From the NCBI GenBank assembly GCA_002377695.1, contig DFQH01000005.1, positions 96,153 to 146,871 of the forward strand: a DNA stretch of 50,719 nt, written 5' to 3'. Shown in pieces: positions 25,784 through 34,636 of the stretch (its first letter is position 1; every line of letters begins with the position of its first letter). Position numbers and translations under genes: made by a program. Below the pieces are notes generated by a model. That model saw only the letters and a program-made list of their open reading frames with translations, made no database searches and was not told the DNA's origin. Source of the DNA: Citromicrobium sp. UBA3494. GTDB lineage: Bacteria > Pseudomonadota > Alphaproteobacteria > Sphingomonadales > Sphingomonadaceae.

Positions 25784-25819
25784 AAGAAAGCTGGACCCGG
25801 ATCCAGTCCGGGCGACGAG
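25784..25819. repeat. REP-like palindromic repeat (copy 2, inverted, half element)
   Basis: GAAAGCTGGACCCGGATCCA and the following bases are the reverse complement of the left half of the element at 8891-8973, with a few substitutions. It forms a hairpin CCCGGA/TCCGGG (25796-25801 and 25807-25812). It sits between the convergent queG and ferredoxin reductase genes, where it may also protect or end both transcripts. Confidence 0.65.
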
Positions 25820-25836
25820 TTTCCTTGTGGTTGACG

Positions 25837-27066
25837 CTAAAGCAAGGTCTTCAGCGCCACCTCGGGATCGGCTAGCGCATCGCGGTCGGGCTCGCTCTGC
25901 GCCTCGATCAGCCTGCGCCCTTGGGCGTAGTCGCGCGTTGCGTTGACGCAGTCGAGCGCGGCCACGCGCCCGTCGCGCAGGTACACGACCGAAAAGCTGC
26001 GGCTTTCCGGATCGCCGCGCAGGATCGCCTCGTCATCCTCGGATGAGAAGCCGACCGTCTGCAGCCGCAGGTCGTACTGGTTGGACCAGAACCAGGGAAT
26101 CGTATCATAGGGCACGCGTTCGCCGGTCAGGTGCTTGGCGACGGTGGTGGCCATGTCGGTCGCGTTCTGAACCGATTCCAGCCGGATCACCTTGTTCTGC
26201 GCATAGGCATTGGCATGCGCCGCGCAGTCCCCGATGGCGTAGGTATCGTCCAGACTGGTGCGGCAGAATTCGTCTACGTCCACGCCGTTGGTGCCCGCCG
26301 CCCCGGCGGAGAGCAGCGGACCGACCGCAGGGACGATCCCGATCCCCGCGATCACCAGATCCGCCTCGATCTCGCCACCGTCCGCCAGCGCGACCGCGCG
26401 TACCCGGCCCTGGTCGTCGCCCCGCAGCGCTTCGACCTCGTGACCCAGCAGCAGGTCGACGCCCTGCCGCCGATGCTCGGCCTCGTAGAATTTGGAAAGC
26501 TCCGCTCCGGCGACGCGGCTCAGCACGCGGTCCTCACGCTCTATCACGGTGACGGGCAGGCCCATCGTGCGGAACACCGCCGCCGCCTCCAGCCCGATAT
26601 AGCCGCCGCCGATCACCGCGACCTGCCTCACGCCGCCGTCCAGCTGCGCGCGGATGCGGTCCACATCGCCGCGCGTGCGGATCGAGTGCACACCGTCGAG
26701 GTCCGCGCCCTCGCATGGCAGGCGCCGCGGGTCGCCGCCCGCCGCCCAGATCAGCGTGTGGTAGTCCAGCCGGCTGCCATCGCTCAGTTCCACGCTGCGC
26801 AGCTGCGGCGCGATGGCGACGACCGCACAGCGCGTGCGGATGTCCACCGACCGGTCGGCCCAGTATTTCTCGGGCCGGATCAGCATCTTCTCGAAGGCGC
26901 GCGTGCCCGCCAGATAATCCTTCGACAGTGGCGGCCGCTCGTAGGGCAGCCAGGCCTCGCGCGCGATCATGACGATGCGCCCTTCGAACCCGCGCTGGCG
27001 CAGCGCGAGCGCGGCCTGCGCCCCTCCATGCCCGCCGCCCACGATCAGAACGTCGGCAAAGCTCAT
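25837..27066 (-). CDS. FAD-dependent ferredoxin/rubredoxin reductase-like oxidoreductase
   Basis: A 409-aa NAD(P)H:FAD reductase of the putidaredoxin-reductase type. The N-terminal FAD fold has VLIVGGGHGGAQAALAL, with EAWLPYERPPLSKDYL, the family signature, after it. The second fold VAVIGGGYIGLEAAAVF binds NAD(P)H. YAIGDCA is the flavin-proximal motif, and the C-terminal reductase domain has NQYDLRLQTVG. Such enzymes pass electrons to a [2Fe-2S] ferredoxin for P450s or dioxygenases. The CYP153 gene 3.6 kb away on the same strand is a reasonable client. It lies 40 bp after the glutamate dehydrogenase gene. Confidence 0.92.
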   Translation of the reverse strand: MSFADVLIVGGGHGGAQAALALRQRGFEGRIVMIAREAWLPYERPPLSKDYLAGTRAFEKMLIRPEKYWADRSVDIRTRCAVVAIAPQLRSVELSDGSRLDYHTLIWAAGGDPRRLPCEGADLDGVHSIRTRGDVDRIRAQLDGGVRQVAVIGGGYIGLEAAAVFRTMGLPVTVIEREDRVLSRVAGAELSKFYEAEHRRQGVDLLLGHEVEALRGDDQGRVRAVALADGGEIEADLVIAGIGIVPAVGPLLSAGAAGTNGVDVDEFCRTSLDDTYAIGDCAAHANAYAQNKVIRLESVQNATDMATTVAKHLTGERVPYDTIPWFWSNQYDLRLQTVGFSSEDDEAILRGDPESRSFSVVYLRDGRVAALDCVNATRDYAQGRRLIEAQSEPDRDALADPEVALKTLL

Positions 27067-27106
27067 CGAGCGCGGTCCGTGCTGGCTGGCGTGGTCCGCA
27101 TCGCGA

Positions 27107-30100
27107 TCACCGGCCGAGCACGTTGCGCGCCTGACTGGCGACCTGCGCCAGCGTGGCGGGCGTGACAGGGTTTTGTGCCTGCGCCCGGCGAACCATCGCG
27201 CGGAACTGCTTCACCGCAGGCTCGTGCGCGTCGATCCAGGTCTCGACCAGCACGCAGGGCTCTGCCGAAGCACTGCTCTGCTCGCACACGCGGTGCAGGA
27301 ATTCGAGCCGCATCTGCTGGAAATCGCGCGCCAGCCCGGCGACCAGCAGGCGGTCCCACACGTCCGATGGAGACATCAGCGCGGCGGTTCCCTGCGCCCA
27401 GTCGATCCCCAGTTCGGCCCCCAGCTGGGTGAAGGCCTGGGCCATCATCCGCGGCTCTATGTCGAGATCGCTGGCAAGCTTCGCGATACCGATCGCCCCG
27501 TCGAGATCGAACAGGTGCGCGACCTGAGAGGCAATCTCCTCGGTTGCGCCGCTCTTGGCGAATTCGTCGCGCATCCGGGCGGACCGCTGGCGCGATTCGG
27601 CCGCCAGCAGATCGCCCGTATCTTCCTTGAGGATATCGAGCGAGGGACGCAGACTGGCCACGATCTCGCTGGGCGAGGCGGAGCCGCACGCGCGCAGGGC
27701 ATCCGCCATCTGGATGCGCATCGCGGTCGCCACCCGGTCGAACAGCGTCAGCCGGATATCCTCGGGCATCGCGCTTTCGTCCAGCGAGTCCCAGATCTTC
27801 TGCACGTCGAGCAGCCGGTCGGCGGTGACGAAGGCGCTGGCGATCTGGTTGAGGCCGACGCCTTCCTCTTCCGCCAGTTCGAACGGCAGGACCATGCCCA
27901 TCCGGTTGACGATCCGGTTGGCGAGATCGGTCGCGATGATCTCTCCGCGCAGGCGGTGCTGGCGGATCTGTTCGGGGAACTTCTCGCGCAAGGGCGCCGG
28001 GAAGTAGGAGAACAGCGCGCTTTCCAGCAGGGGATCGCGCGTAAGACCGCCCGCCTCGATGGCATCCTGCAAGGTCAGCTTGCTGCTGGAGAGAAGCACC
28101 GCGAGTTCGGGCCGGGTCAGCCCGATGCCCTCGCCCGCGCGGCGGGTGAAGGTCTCGTTGTCGGCAATGCCCTCGGTCCGCCGGTCGAGCATGCCCGCTT
28201 CTTCCAGCGTCTCGATCAGGCGGATGGCCGATGCGGTGGCCGCGTCGCCGCGCTGCTGCGCGATCGAGATCGCGAGGGCCTGCAGCCGGTTGTCTTCCAG
28301 CACGATGGCCGCGACATCCTCTGTCATCTCGGCCAGCAGGGCGTTGCGTTCTTCTTCGGTCAGCGCGTCGGCGCGGCGGGCGGCGGCCAGCGCGATCTTG
28401 ATGTTGACCTCGTTGTCCGAGCAGTCGACCCCGGCGGAATTGTCGATGAAGTCGGTGTTCAGACGGCCGCCGGCCCCGGCGTTTCCTTTGAGCGCATATT
28501 CGATGCGTCCGGCTTGGGTCATGCCGAGGTTCGCGCCTTCGCCGATCACCTTCACGCGCAGGTCTTCGCCGTTTACGCGCAGCGCGTCGTTCGACGGGTC
28601 GCCGACCTGGATGTTGTTCTCTCTCTCCGCCTTCACGTAGGTGCCGATGCCGCCGAACCACAGCAGGTCGGCGGGCGCCTTGAGGATGATGGAGATCAGC
28701 GTTTCGGGATCGACCTCGGTTTCCTCGGTGCCGAGCGCGTCGCGCGCTTCCTTCGAAAGCGCGATCGACTTCTCGGTGCGGGGGTACACACCGCCGCCCT
28801 TGGAGATCAGGCCCTTGTCGTAATCGTCCCAGCTGGAGCGGGGCAGATCGAACAGGCGCTTGCGCTCGTCCCAGCTTTTCGCCGGATCGGGATCGGGATC
28901 GATGAAGATGTGCCGGTGATCGAACGCGGCGACCAGGCGGATGGCCTTGGACAGCAGCATGCCGTTGCCGAACACGTCGCCCGACATGTCGCCGCAGCCC
29001 ACGACCTTGGTCGGCTCGGTCTGCACGTCGACGCCCATTTCGCGGAAATGCCGCTGGACGGAAACCCACGCGCCGCGCGCGGTGATGCCCATTTCCTTGT
29101 GGTCGTAGCCGTTGGAGCCTCCGCTGGCGAAGGCATCGTCGAGCCAGAAATCCTCGCTCTCGGCGATGGCATTGGCGACATCGGAGAAGCTCGCCGTGCC
29201 CTTGTCCGCCGCGACCACGAAATAGGGGTCCGGCTTGTCGAGGATGCGCACGCCTTCGGGATGCACCACGTTGTCGTCCACGATATTGTCCGTGATCGAC
29301 AGCAGGCTGCGGATGAAGACCTGGTAGCTGGCCTTGCCCTCGGCGAACCAGGCATCGCGGTCGAGCGCGGGATCGGGCAGCTGCTTGGGATAGAAGCCGC
29401 CCTTGGCGCCGGTCGGCACGATCACCGCGTTCTTCACGCGCTGCGCCTTCATCAGGCCGAGCACTTCGGTGCGGAAGTCGTCGCGCCGGTCGGACCAGCG
29501 CAGCCCGCCGCGCGCCACAGGGCCAGCGCGCAGGTGAATACCCTCGACCCGGCGCGAATAGACGAAGATCTCGCGGAACGGGATCGGCTTGGGCAGGCCG
29601 GGCACCTTGGCGGAATCGAACTTGAAGGACAGTGCGATGTCCGGGTGGAGCGCGAAGGCGTTGGTCCGCAGCATCGCCTCGATCACGCTGCGGTAGAGGC
29701 GCAGCAGCCGGTCGTCGTTGATCGCGGCGACCTGCTGCAGGCCGTTCTTGATCGCGTCCTGCGCGTCCTTCTCCGCCCGGTCGCGGTCGCCTTCGAACGC
29801 GGGATCGTGCCGTGCGACGAACAGCGCAACCAGCGCGCGGGTGATCGCGGGCGCATTGGCCAGCGCATCGACCACGGTGTAGATCGTGAAGCCCATGCCG
29901 GTCTGGCGCAGGTAGCGATAGATCGCGCGCAGCCACTCCGCCTCGCGGGCGGCCAGGCCCACCGCGATGACCAGCCGGTTGAAGGGATCGTCCTCCGCCA
30001 GGCCGTTGAGCACCCGCGCGATCGCGTCCTCGATGGCGGGCGCGCGGTCGAGCAGTGCCTCCGGATCGATCCGGGGCCCCAGATCGCACTGGAAATCGTG

Positions 30101-31813
30101 GATCGTGCCGAGCGACCCCTGAGCGAGAAGCGTGGGCACTTCGCTGATCGACTTGAGGCCGAAATTCTCCAGCGCGGGCACGGCTTCGGAAAGCGGCAGG
30201 GTGCCTTCGTTCTGATAGATCTTCAGCCGCAGATTGGCGCCGTGTTCGCCCGGGCTGCGGCGCAGGCGGACCCCGCGCGCGTGCAGATCGGCATCGCCCT
30301 CGCCGGCATGGCTTGCCAGTTCACGCATGCGCATGATGTCGAGCGCGGCTTCCTCCGCACCGCTCGCGGCGCGATAGAAGGGCGGGAAATTGTCGGCATA
30401 GCGGCGGGCCAGCGACGCGGCGAGGTCCGCATCGACATGCGCGCGCAATTCGGTCTCGACCGCGTCCGCCCAGACCCGCAGCATTTCCTGCAGGCGGGTC
30501 TCCAGGTCCTCTTCATTATACCGGGTGCTGCTTTCCCTGAAGTCCAGCACGAAGCGCAGCAGCGCCAGATTGCCGCCTTCGATCTCGAGGCTCCAGTCGA
30601 GCAGGGTGGAGCCGGTCTGTTCTTCCAGCAGCGCCTGAATCTGCTGGCGCACCTGGGTCGACATCGAGTCGCGCGGCAGCCAGACGAAGGCGAACAGGTG
30701 CCGGGCGAGCGGCGCTTCGACCAGCGCGAGGCGCGGGCGCGGCCGGTCGGTCAGGCTCATCGTGATGCTGGCCACCCGGCGCACGTCCTCGTCGCGGAAG
30801 CCGATCAGCAGATCGTGCGGCAGCGAGGTGAGCGCGTGGACCAGCGCCTTGCCGGCATGGCCGTTCGGATCGAAATCCAGCGCGTCCATCATCTCGGCGA
30901 GCTGGCGGCGCAGGCGCGGCACGGCATGCGGATCGGTGGAGAGCGCGGCGCTGGTCCAGATACCGGCGTGGATCGAGACCGCGACCGTTTCGCCGCCCTC
31001 GCGGATGGGGATCAGGAACAGGTCCAGCGGCACCCGCCGGTGGACGTTGGAAACCCGGTTCGCCTTGACGATCAGCGGCATGCGCGCATCGGCATTGGCG
31101 GGATCGTCGAACCACGCGAAGGCCCGATCGTAGGATGCGTCGGCAAGGATCTGGCGCGCGCTCGCCCGGCAGATCCCCAGTGCGCTGTCCTCGCGCCCGT
31201 CGCGGTGGCGCACCAGATGGCCGAGCTGGGTCAGCATGCCGCCGCTCAGCCATTCGAGCAGGGCCGCGCCTTCCTTGTCGTCCAGCTTCTGCGCATCCTG
31301 CTGCATGGCCTTGCGCATCGCGGCCCAGTCTTCGACCGAGGCGCGCACATCGGCGAGCGTGGCGCGCAGCTGCTGCGCAAGCTCTTCGCGCGCCTCGGGC
31401 TCGGCATGGTCCGTTTCGAGGTAGATCATCGACTCGCGCGGCGTGTCGCTGGCCTTGCCGGGCAGGTCTTGCAGCACGCCCTGCGCATCGCGCTGCACGT
31501 GCAGCACCGGGTGGACCAGACGGTCTATCGAAAGCCCGAACTCGGCCACCTGGGCGGAGACCGAATCGACCAGGAATGGCATGTCGTCGTTGACGATGGC
31601 GATGCGCAGCTTGCGCTTGCCCTCGCCCCCGTCCGCCATCGCGACAGCGGGCTCGCCCTGCGTGCGGGACGAAGCGGTGTCCAGAACCAGCTCGGCAGCC
31701 GTGTCGAGATTGGCGTCGTCGAAGGGCTGGTCCACCGGCAGCAGCGATTCGCGCATCCGATCGGTCAGCCGGGTCAGCAATTCGGCTTTGGACTGCGTAT
31801 CGTGGCCTGCCAT
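27107..31813 (-). CDS. NAD-specific glutamate dehydrogenase, large (about 180 kDa) type
   Basis: Oxidatively deaminates L-glutamate to 2-oxoglutarate with NAD+. The 1568-aa length is that of the Bac_GDH family. N-terminal regulatory domains (ACT-like, with RIAIVNDDMPFLVDSV near residue 75) precede the catalytic core. The core holds the substrate motif GPVARGGLRWSDRRDDFRTE, the lysine-containing VIVPTGAKGGFY, and the dinucleotide part VVGCGDMSGDVFGNGM with VKVIGEGANLGMTQ. A long helical C-terminal domain follows. ATG 31813 starts the family-typical protein. Open frames on the other strand of this gene are GC-bias shadows. Confidence 0.96.
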   Translation of the reverse strand: MAGHDTQSKAELLTRLTDRMRESLLPVDQPFDDANLDTAAELVLDTASSRTQGEPAVAMADGGEGKRKLRIAIVNDDMPFLVDSVSAQVAEFGLSIDRLVHPVLHVQRDAQGVLQDLPGKASDTPRESMIYLETDHAEPEAREELAQQLRATLADVRASVEDWAAMRKAMQQDAQKLDDKEGAALLEWLSGGMLTQLGHLVRHRDGREDSALGICRASARQILADASYDRAFAWFDDPANADARMPLIVKANRVSNVHRRVPLDLFLIPIREGGETVAVSIHAGIWTSAALSTDPHAVPRLRRQLAEMMDALDFDPNGHAGKALVHALTSLPHDLLIGFRDEDVRRVASITMSLTDRPRPRLALVEAPLARHLFAFVWLPRDSMSTQVRQQIQALLEEQTGSTLLDWSLEIEGGNLALLRFVLDFRESSTRYNEEDLETRLQEMLRVWADAVETELRAHVDADLAASLARRYADNFPPFYRAASGAEEAALDIMRMRELASHAGEGDADLHARGVRLRRSPGEHGANLRLKIYQNEGTLPLSEAVPALENFGLKSISEVPTLLAQGSLGTIHDFQCDLGPRIDPEALLDRAPAIEDAIARVLNGLAEDDPFNRLVIAVGLAAREAEWLRAIYRYLRQTGMGFTIYTVVDALANAPAITRALVALFVARHDPAFEGDRDRAEKDAQDAIKNGLQQVAAINDDRLLRLYRSVIEAMLRTNAFALHPDIALSFKFDSAKVPGLPKPIPFREIFVYSRRVEGIHLRAGPVARGGLRWSDRRDDFRTEVLGLMKAQRVKNAVIVPTGAKGGFYPKQLPDPALDRDAWFAEGKASYQVFIRSLLSITDNIVDDNVVHPEGVRILDKPDPYFVVAADKGTASFSDVANAIAESEDFWLDDAFASGGSNGYDHKEMGITARGAWVSVQRHFREMGVDVQTEPTKVVGCGDMSGDVFGNGMLLSKAIRLVAAFDHRHIFIDPDPDPAKSWDERKRLFDLPRSSWDDYDKGLISKGGGVYPRTEKSIALSKEARDALGTEETEVDPETLISIILKAPADLLWFGGIGTYVKAERENNIQVGDPSNDALRVNGEDLRVKVIGEGANLGMTQAGRIEYALKGNAGAGGRLNTDFIDNSAGVDCSDNEVNIKIALAAARRADALTEEERNALLAEMTEDVAAIVLEDNRLQALAISIAQQRGDAATASAIRLIETLEEAGMLDRRTEGIADNETFTRRAGEGIGLTRPELAVLLSSSKLTLQDAIEAGGLTRDPLLESALFSYFPAPLREKFPEQIRQHRLRGEIIATDLANRIVNRMGMVLPFELAEEEGVGLNQIASAFVTADRLLDVQKIWDSLDESAMPEDIRLTLFDRVATAMRIQMADALRACGSASPSEIVASLRPSLDILKEDTGDLLAAESRQRSARMRDEFAKSGATEEIASQVAHLFDLDGAIGIAKLASDLDIEPRMMAQAFTQLGAELGIDWAQGTAALMSPSDVWDRLLVAGLARDFQQMRLEFLHRVCEQSSASAEPCVLVETWIDAHEPAVKQFRAMVRRAQAQNPVTPATLAQVASQARNVLGR

Positions 31814-31936
31814 TGCGATGTTGTCTCCCAAAAGAGGATTGTTGTGCCTATCCCCCCTCGCTCCCTGCGGGGGCAGCCCCCGCGGCAACGTCCTTTATGT
31901 CGCGCCGTTAGAAGGTCGCGCGGTCCCCCGCAAGGA

Positions 31937-32674
31937 TCACGCGCGCGTCAGGTGGCCTTCTACGGCGGCCAGCAACCGCGCGATGTCCTGCCCGGATGAC
32001 AGGCGATGATCCCCGCTTTTGCTCAGCAGAAGAAGAACATCGGGGGTGGTCAGGCGTTCCACCAGCCGCAGGCTTGTCTGCCACGGCACGTCGGCATCGG
32101 CCTGGCCCTGCAGCAGCGTGACCGGGCAATCGAGCGGGATCGGCGCATCCAGCAGCAGGTGCGATTGCGCGTCCGACCAGAAGCCCGGGTACGTCGGCGT
32201 GGGGTCCGGGCCGTAGGGGTTGTCCTCCAGCACGGTCTCTCCGCGCCTGAGCTGCGCCTTGTGCGCATCGGTGTAACCCCAGTCCGAAAAGTCGGGCGCG
32301 GCCGCGATGCCGACCAGCCCTGCGAGCCGATCCCTGCCAAGTTTCAGCGCAACCAGCAGCATCAGCCAGCCGCCCATCGACGAACCGACCAGCAGGACGG
32401 GCTCTTTCAGCTTCGCCTCGATCAGGGCCAGCGCTTCGTCGCGCCAGCGCGAGAGCGTGCCTTCGGCAAGATCGCCGGGCGATTCGCCGCAGCCCGAATA
32501 GTCGAACAGCAGGCAGGTGCGGCCTTGCTCGCGCGCCCAGTCGAACAGCGCACTCGCCTTCGATCCCGCCATGTCGGACATGTAGCCGGGCAGGAAAACG
32601 ATCGCGGGGCCGGTGCCTTGGGTCAGGCGGTATGCGATGCGGCGCCCGTCGGGCAGGTCGAGAAAGTCGGTCAT
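31937..32674 (-). CDS. Alpha/beta hydrolase (ABHD10-like)
   Basis: A 245-aa serine hydrolase. The nucleophile elbow is GSSMGGW (Ser about 96), the acid is probably Asp in QGQADADVPW, and the histidine lies in SGDHRLS. IVFLPGYMSDMAGSKA near residue 30 is typical of the ABHD10-like acyl-thioesterase or esterase group. There is no signal peptide. The gene precedes the glutamate dehydrogenase gene by 123 bp on the same strand. That gap contains a GCGGGG/CCCCGC hairpin (31867-31883) without a U tract, so it is not a clear terminator. The substrate is unknown. Confidence 0.9.
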   Translation of the reverse strand: MTDFLDLPDGRRIAYRLTQGTGPAIVFLPGYMSDMAGSKASALFDWAREQGRTCLLFDYSGCGESPGDLAEGTLSRWRDEALALIEAKLKEPVLLVGSSMGGWLMLLVALKLGRDRLAGLVGIAAAPDFSDWGYTDAHKAQLRRGETVLEDNPYGPDPTPTYPGFWSDAQSHLLLDAPIPLDCPVTLLQGQADADVPWQTSLRLVERLTTPDVLLLLSKSGDHRLSSGQDIARLLAAVEGHLTRA

Positions 32675-32859
32675 GCCCCGAAGGAGTAGGAGGCGCGCAG
32701 GCCCGTGTCCATGCGTGCACGGCGGGTAGGGCGGGGGCCGATTTTCCTACCCGCTGGCAACGCGCTACAGCATGCAGCATGACCCAGGCGCCCGCTGTCC
32801 CGAAGGCTCTTGAACCCCCGTGCGCGCCCCTTGGGGCCCGACAGGTTTTTCTGCCCCTG

Positions 32860-32882
32860 GACACTGTGTCAGGTGTGTCAGG
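32860..32882. repeat. Dispersed motif GACACTGTGTCAGG (copy 2)
   Basis: GACAC-T-GTGTC (32860-32870) plus one GGTGTGTCA unit, identical over 23 bp to the start of the copy at 10690-10721. It lies in the 263-bp divergent gap between the alpha/beta hydrolase and phoD-like genes, about 55 bp upstream of the latter's start. I see no clear promoter or other element in that gap. Confidence 0.7.
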
Positions 32883-32937
32883 CAATGGCGATGCGGGTCG
32901 TCTCGGTTCCGTCACGCAAGGCGAATAAGCGCGCCTC

Positions 32938-34617
32938 ATGAGCAACCTTCTCGCCCCCCCGCCCGCCGCCGAAAGCCACCCGCATTCGGCCCTGTCGATC
33001 AATCGCCGCTCGCTGCTTGTGGGCGGCGCGCTGGGGGCGGGCTTCGCCGCCATGCCGCTTTCCGCACAGGCGCGCGCGAAGGGCTTCACCCACGGCATCG
33101 CCAGCGGGGAGCCTCACGCGAGCGGCGTGCTGCTGTGGACGCGCTTCGTGGGATCGAACGAGGCGAAGCTGGCCTGGCAGGTCAGCGACAGCGCGCAGTT
33201 CACCCGCGTGGTGGCCGAGGGCGAAACGCTGGCCACGCCGGGCAGCGACTGGTGCGCAAAGGCGAAGGTGACGGGGCTGGAGCCCGACTCCTGGTACTAT
33301 TACCGCTTCGTGGGCCCGGATGGCTCGCGCTCCGCAGTGGGCCGTACGCGCACGCTGCCGGTCGGCCCCACCAGCCGTTTCCGGCTGGGCGTGTTCTCCT
33401 GCTCCAACATGGGGTTCGGCTATTTCAACGCCTACGCCCATGCGGCCGAGGCGAACGAATTCGACCTGCTGCTGCACCTGGGCGACTACCTGTACGAATA
33501 TCAGGCCGGCAAATACCCTGACGCGGACCAGAGCGTCGAAGGGCGTACCCTCGCGCCGACCGGCGAGATCGTGCAGCTGGCCGATTATCGCCTGCGTCAT
33601 GCGACCTATCGGATGGACCCGGATCTGCAGCGGCTGACGCAGCTCTATCCGATGATCCTGGTGCCCGACGATCACGAAAGCGCGAACGATTCGTGGAAGG
33701 GCGGGGCGGAGAACCACCAGCCCGCGACCGAGGGATCGTGGGATGTGCGCAAGGCGGCCGCGATGCGTGCCTATCGCGAGTGGCTGCCCGTCTCCGACGA
33801 TCCGTGGAAGGCGTACGATATCGGCGATCTCGCCACGCTCTTCCGGCTGGAGACGCGGCTGATCGGGCGCGATCAGCAGCTGAGCGTCGCCAGCGTGCTC
33901 GCGGGCAGGAAGACCCCGGACGAGATGATGGCCGCGCTCGCCGCGTTCCGCGACGGGGCCTGGGCCGATCCTTCGCGCCACATGCTGGGCGCCGCACAGG
34001 AGGCGTGGCTGGCCGAAAGGCTGCGCGCCTCGACCCGCAGCGGCAGGCGCTGGCAGGTGCTGGTGCAGCAGGTTCTGATGGGCAATCTCAGCACGCCGAC
34101 CGCGCTCGCGGGTGCGCTGCCCGCCAACGCGCCCGTGGCGCTTCGCCAGCGGGTGCAGGCGGGGGCCATGGCCAGTCAGGTGGGGCTGCCGCTCAACATG
34201 GACGCGTGGGACGGCTACCCTGCCGCGCGCGCACGCGTGTTCGATGCCGCGCTCGCTGCCGATGCCAATCTGGTCGTCCTGGCGGGCGACACGCATAATG
34301 GCTGGGCCTTCGACCTTGCGCAGGACAAGACGCCGGTCGGGGTCGAATTCGGCGTGTGCTCGGTCACTTCTCCCGGCTTCGAAGGCTACCTGCCGCAGAT
34401 CCCGACCGCGATGATGGAGCAGGGCCTGGTGGCCGCCAACCCGCAGCTGCAATGGGCCGATACCTCGCGGCGCGGGTACATGGCGGTGGAGCTGACCCCC
34501 TCGGCGGCGACCTGCGAGTGGCGCTTCGTCTCGGGCATCCGCCAGCGCGGCACCACGCTGGCGGGCACGCACCGGATGGCGAGCGCGCTGGGATCGAACC
34601 GGCTGGGGGCCGCGTGA
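32938..34617 (+). CDS. phoD: Alkaline phosphatase D (PhoD) family protein, Tat-exported
   Basis: A 559-aa extracytoplasmic phosphodiesterase/phosphatase. A twin-arginine signal (INRRSLLVGGALGAGF, cut near ARA at about residue 47) precedes the PhoD N-terminal Fn3-like domain (FTHGIASGEPHASGVLLWTR). The metallophosphatase core follows, with GVFSCSN, LLLHLGDYLYEY, VPDDHES and LAGDTHNGW, the metal-binding motifs. PhoD enzymes use Ca and Fe to release phosphate from phosphodiesters and monoesters, normally under phosphate limitation. No Pho box was recognised. The start has only a weak ribosome binding site (AAGGCGA). It converges with the 830-aa GNAT fusion gene with a 19-bp gap. Confidence 0.93.
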   Translation: MSNLLAPPPAAESHPHSALSINRRSLLVGGALGAGFAAMPLSAQARAKGFTHGIASGEPHASGVLLWTRFVGSNEAKLAWQVSDSAQFTRVVAEGETLATPGSDWCAKAKVTGLEPDSWYYYRFVGPDGSRSAVGRTRTLPVGPTSRFRLGVFSCSNMGFGYFNAYAHAAEANEFDLLLHLGDYLYEYQAGKYPDADQSVEGRTLAPTGEIVQLADYRLRHATYRMDPDLQRLTQLYPMILVPDDHESANDSWKGGAENHQPATEGSWDVRKAAAMRAYREWLPVSDDPWKAYDIGDLATLFRLETRLIGRDQQLSVASVLAGRKTPDEMMAALAAFRDGAWADPSRHMLGAAQEAWLAERLRASTRSGRRWQVLVQQVLMGNLSTPTALAGALPANAPVALRQRVQAGAMASQVGLPLNMDAWDGYPAARARVFDAALAADANLVVLAGDTHNGWAFDLAQDKTPVGVEFGVCSVTSPGFEGYLPQIPTAMMEQGLVAANPQLQWADTSRRGYMAVELTPSAATCEWRFVSGIRQRGTTLAGTHRMASALGSNRLGAA

Positions 34618-34636
34618 TCGGGGCCCCGCGCGCGTC

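Noticed and set aside
31867..31883. GC-rich hairpin between the alpha/beta hydrolase and glutamate dehydrogenase genes as a terminator
   Set aside because: No U tract on either strand and a very short effective loop; role unclear.
26969..31999. A 1676-codon open frame on the plus strand opposite the glutamate dehydrogenase gene
   Set aside because: It mirrors the codon structure of the real minus-strand gene, has no recognisable motifs and is a GC-bias shadow.
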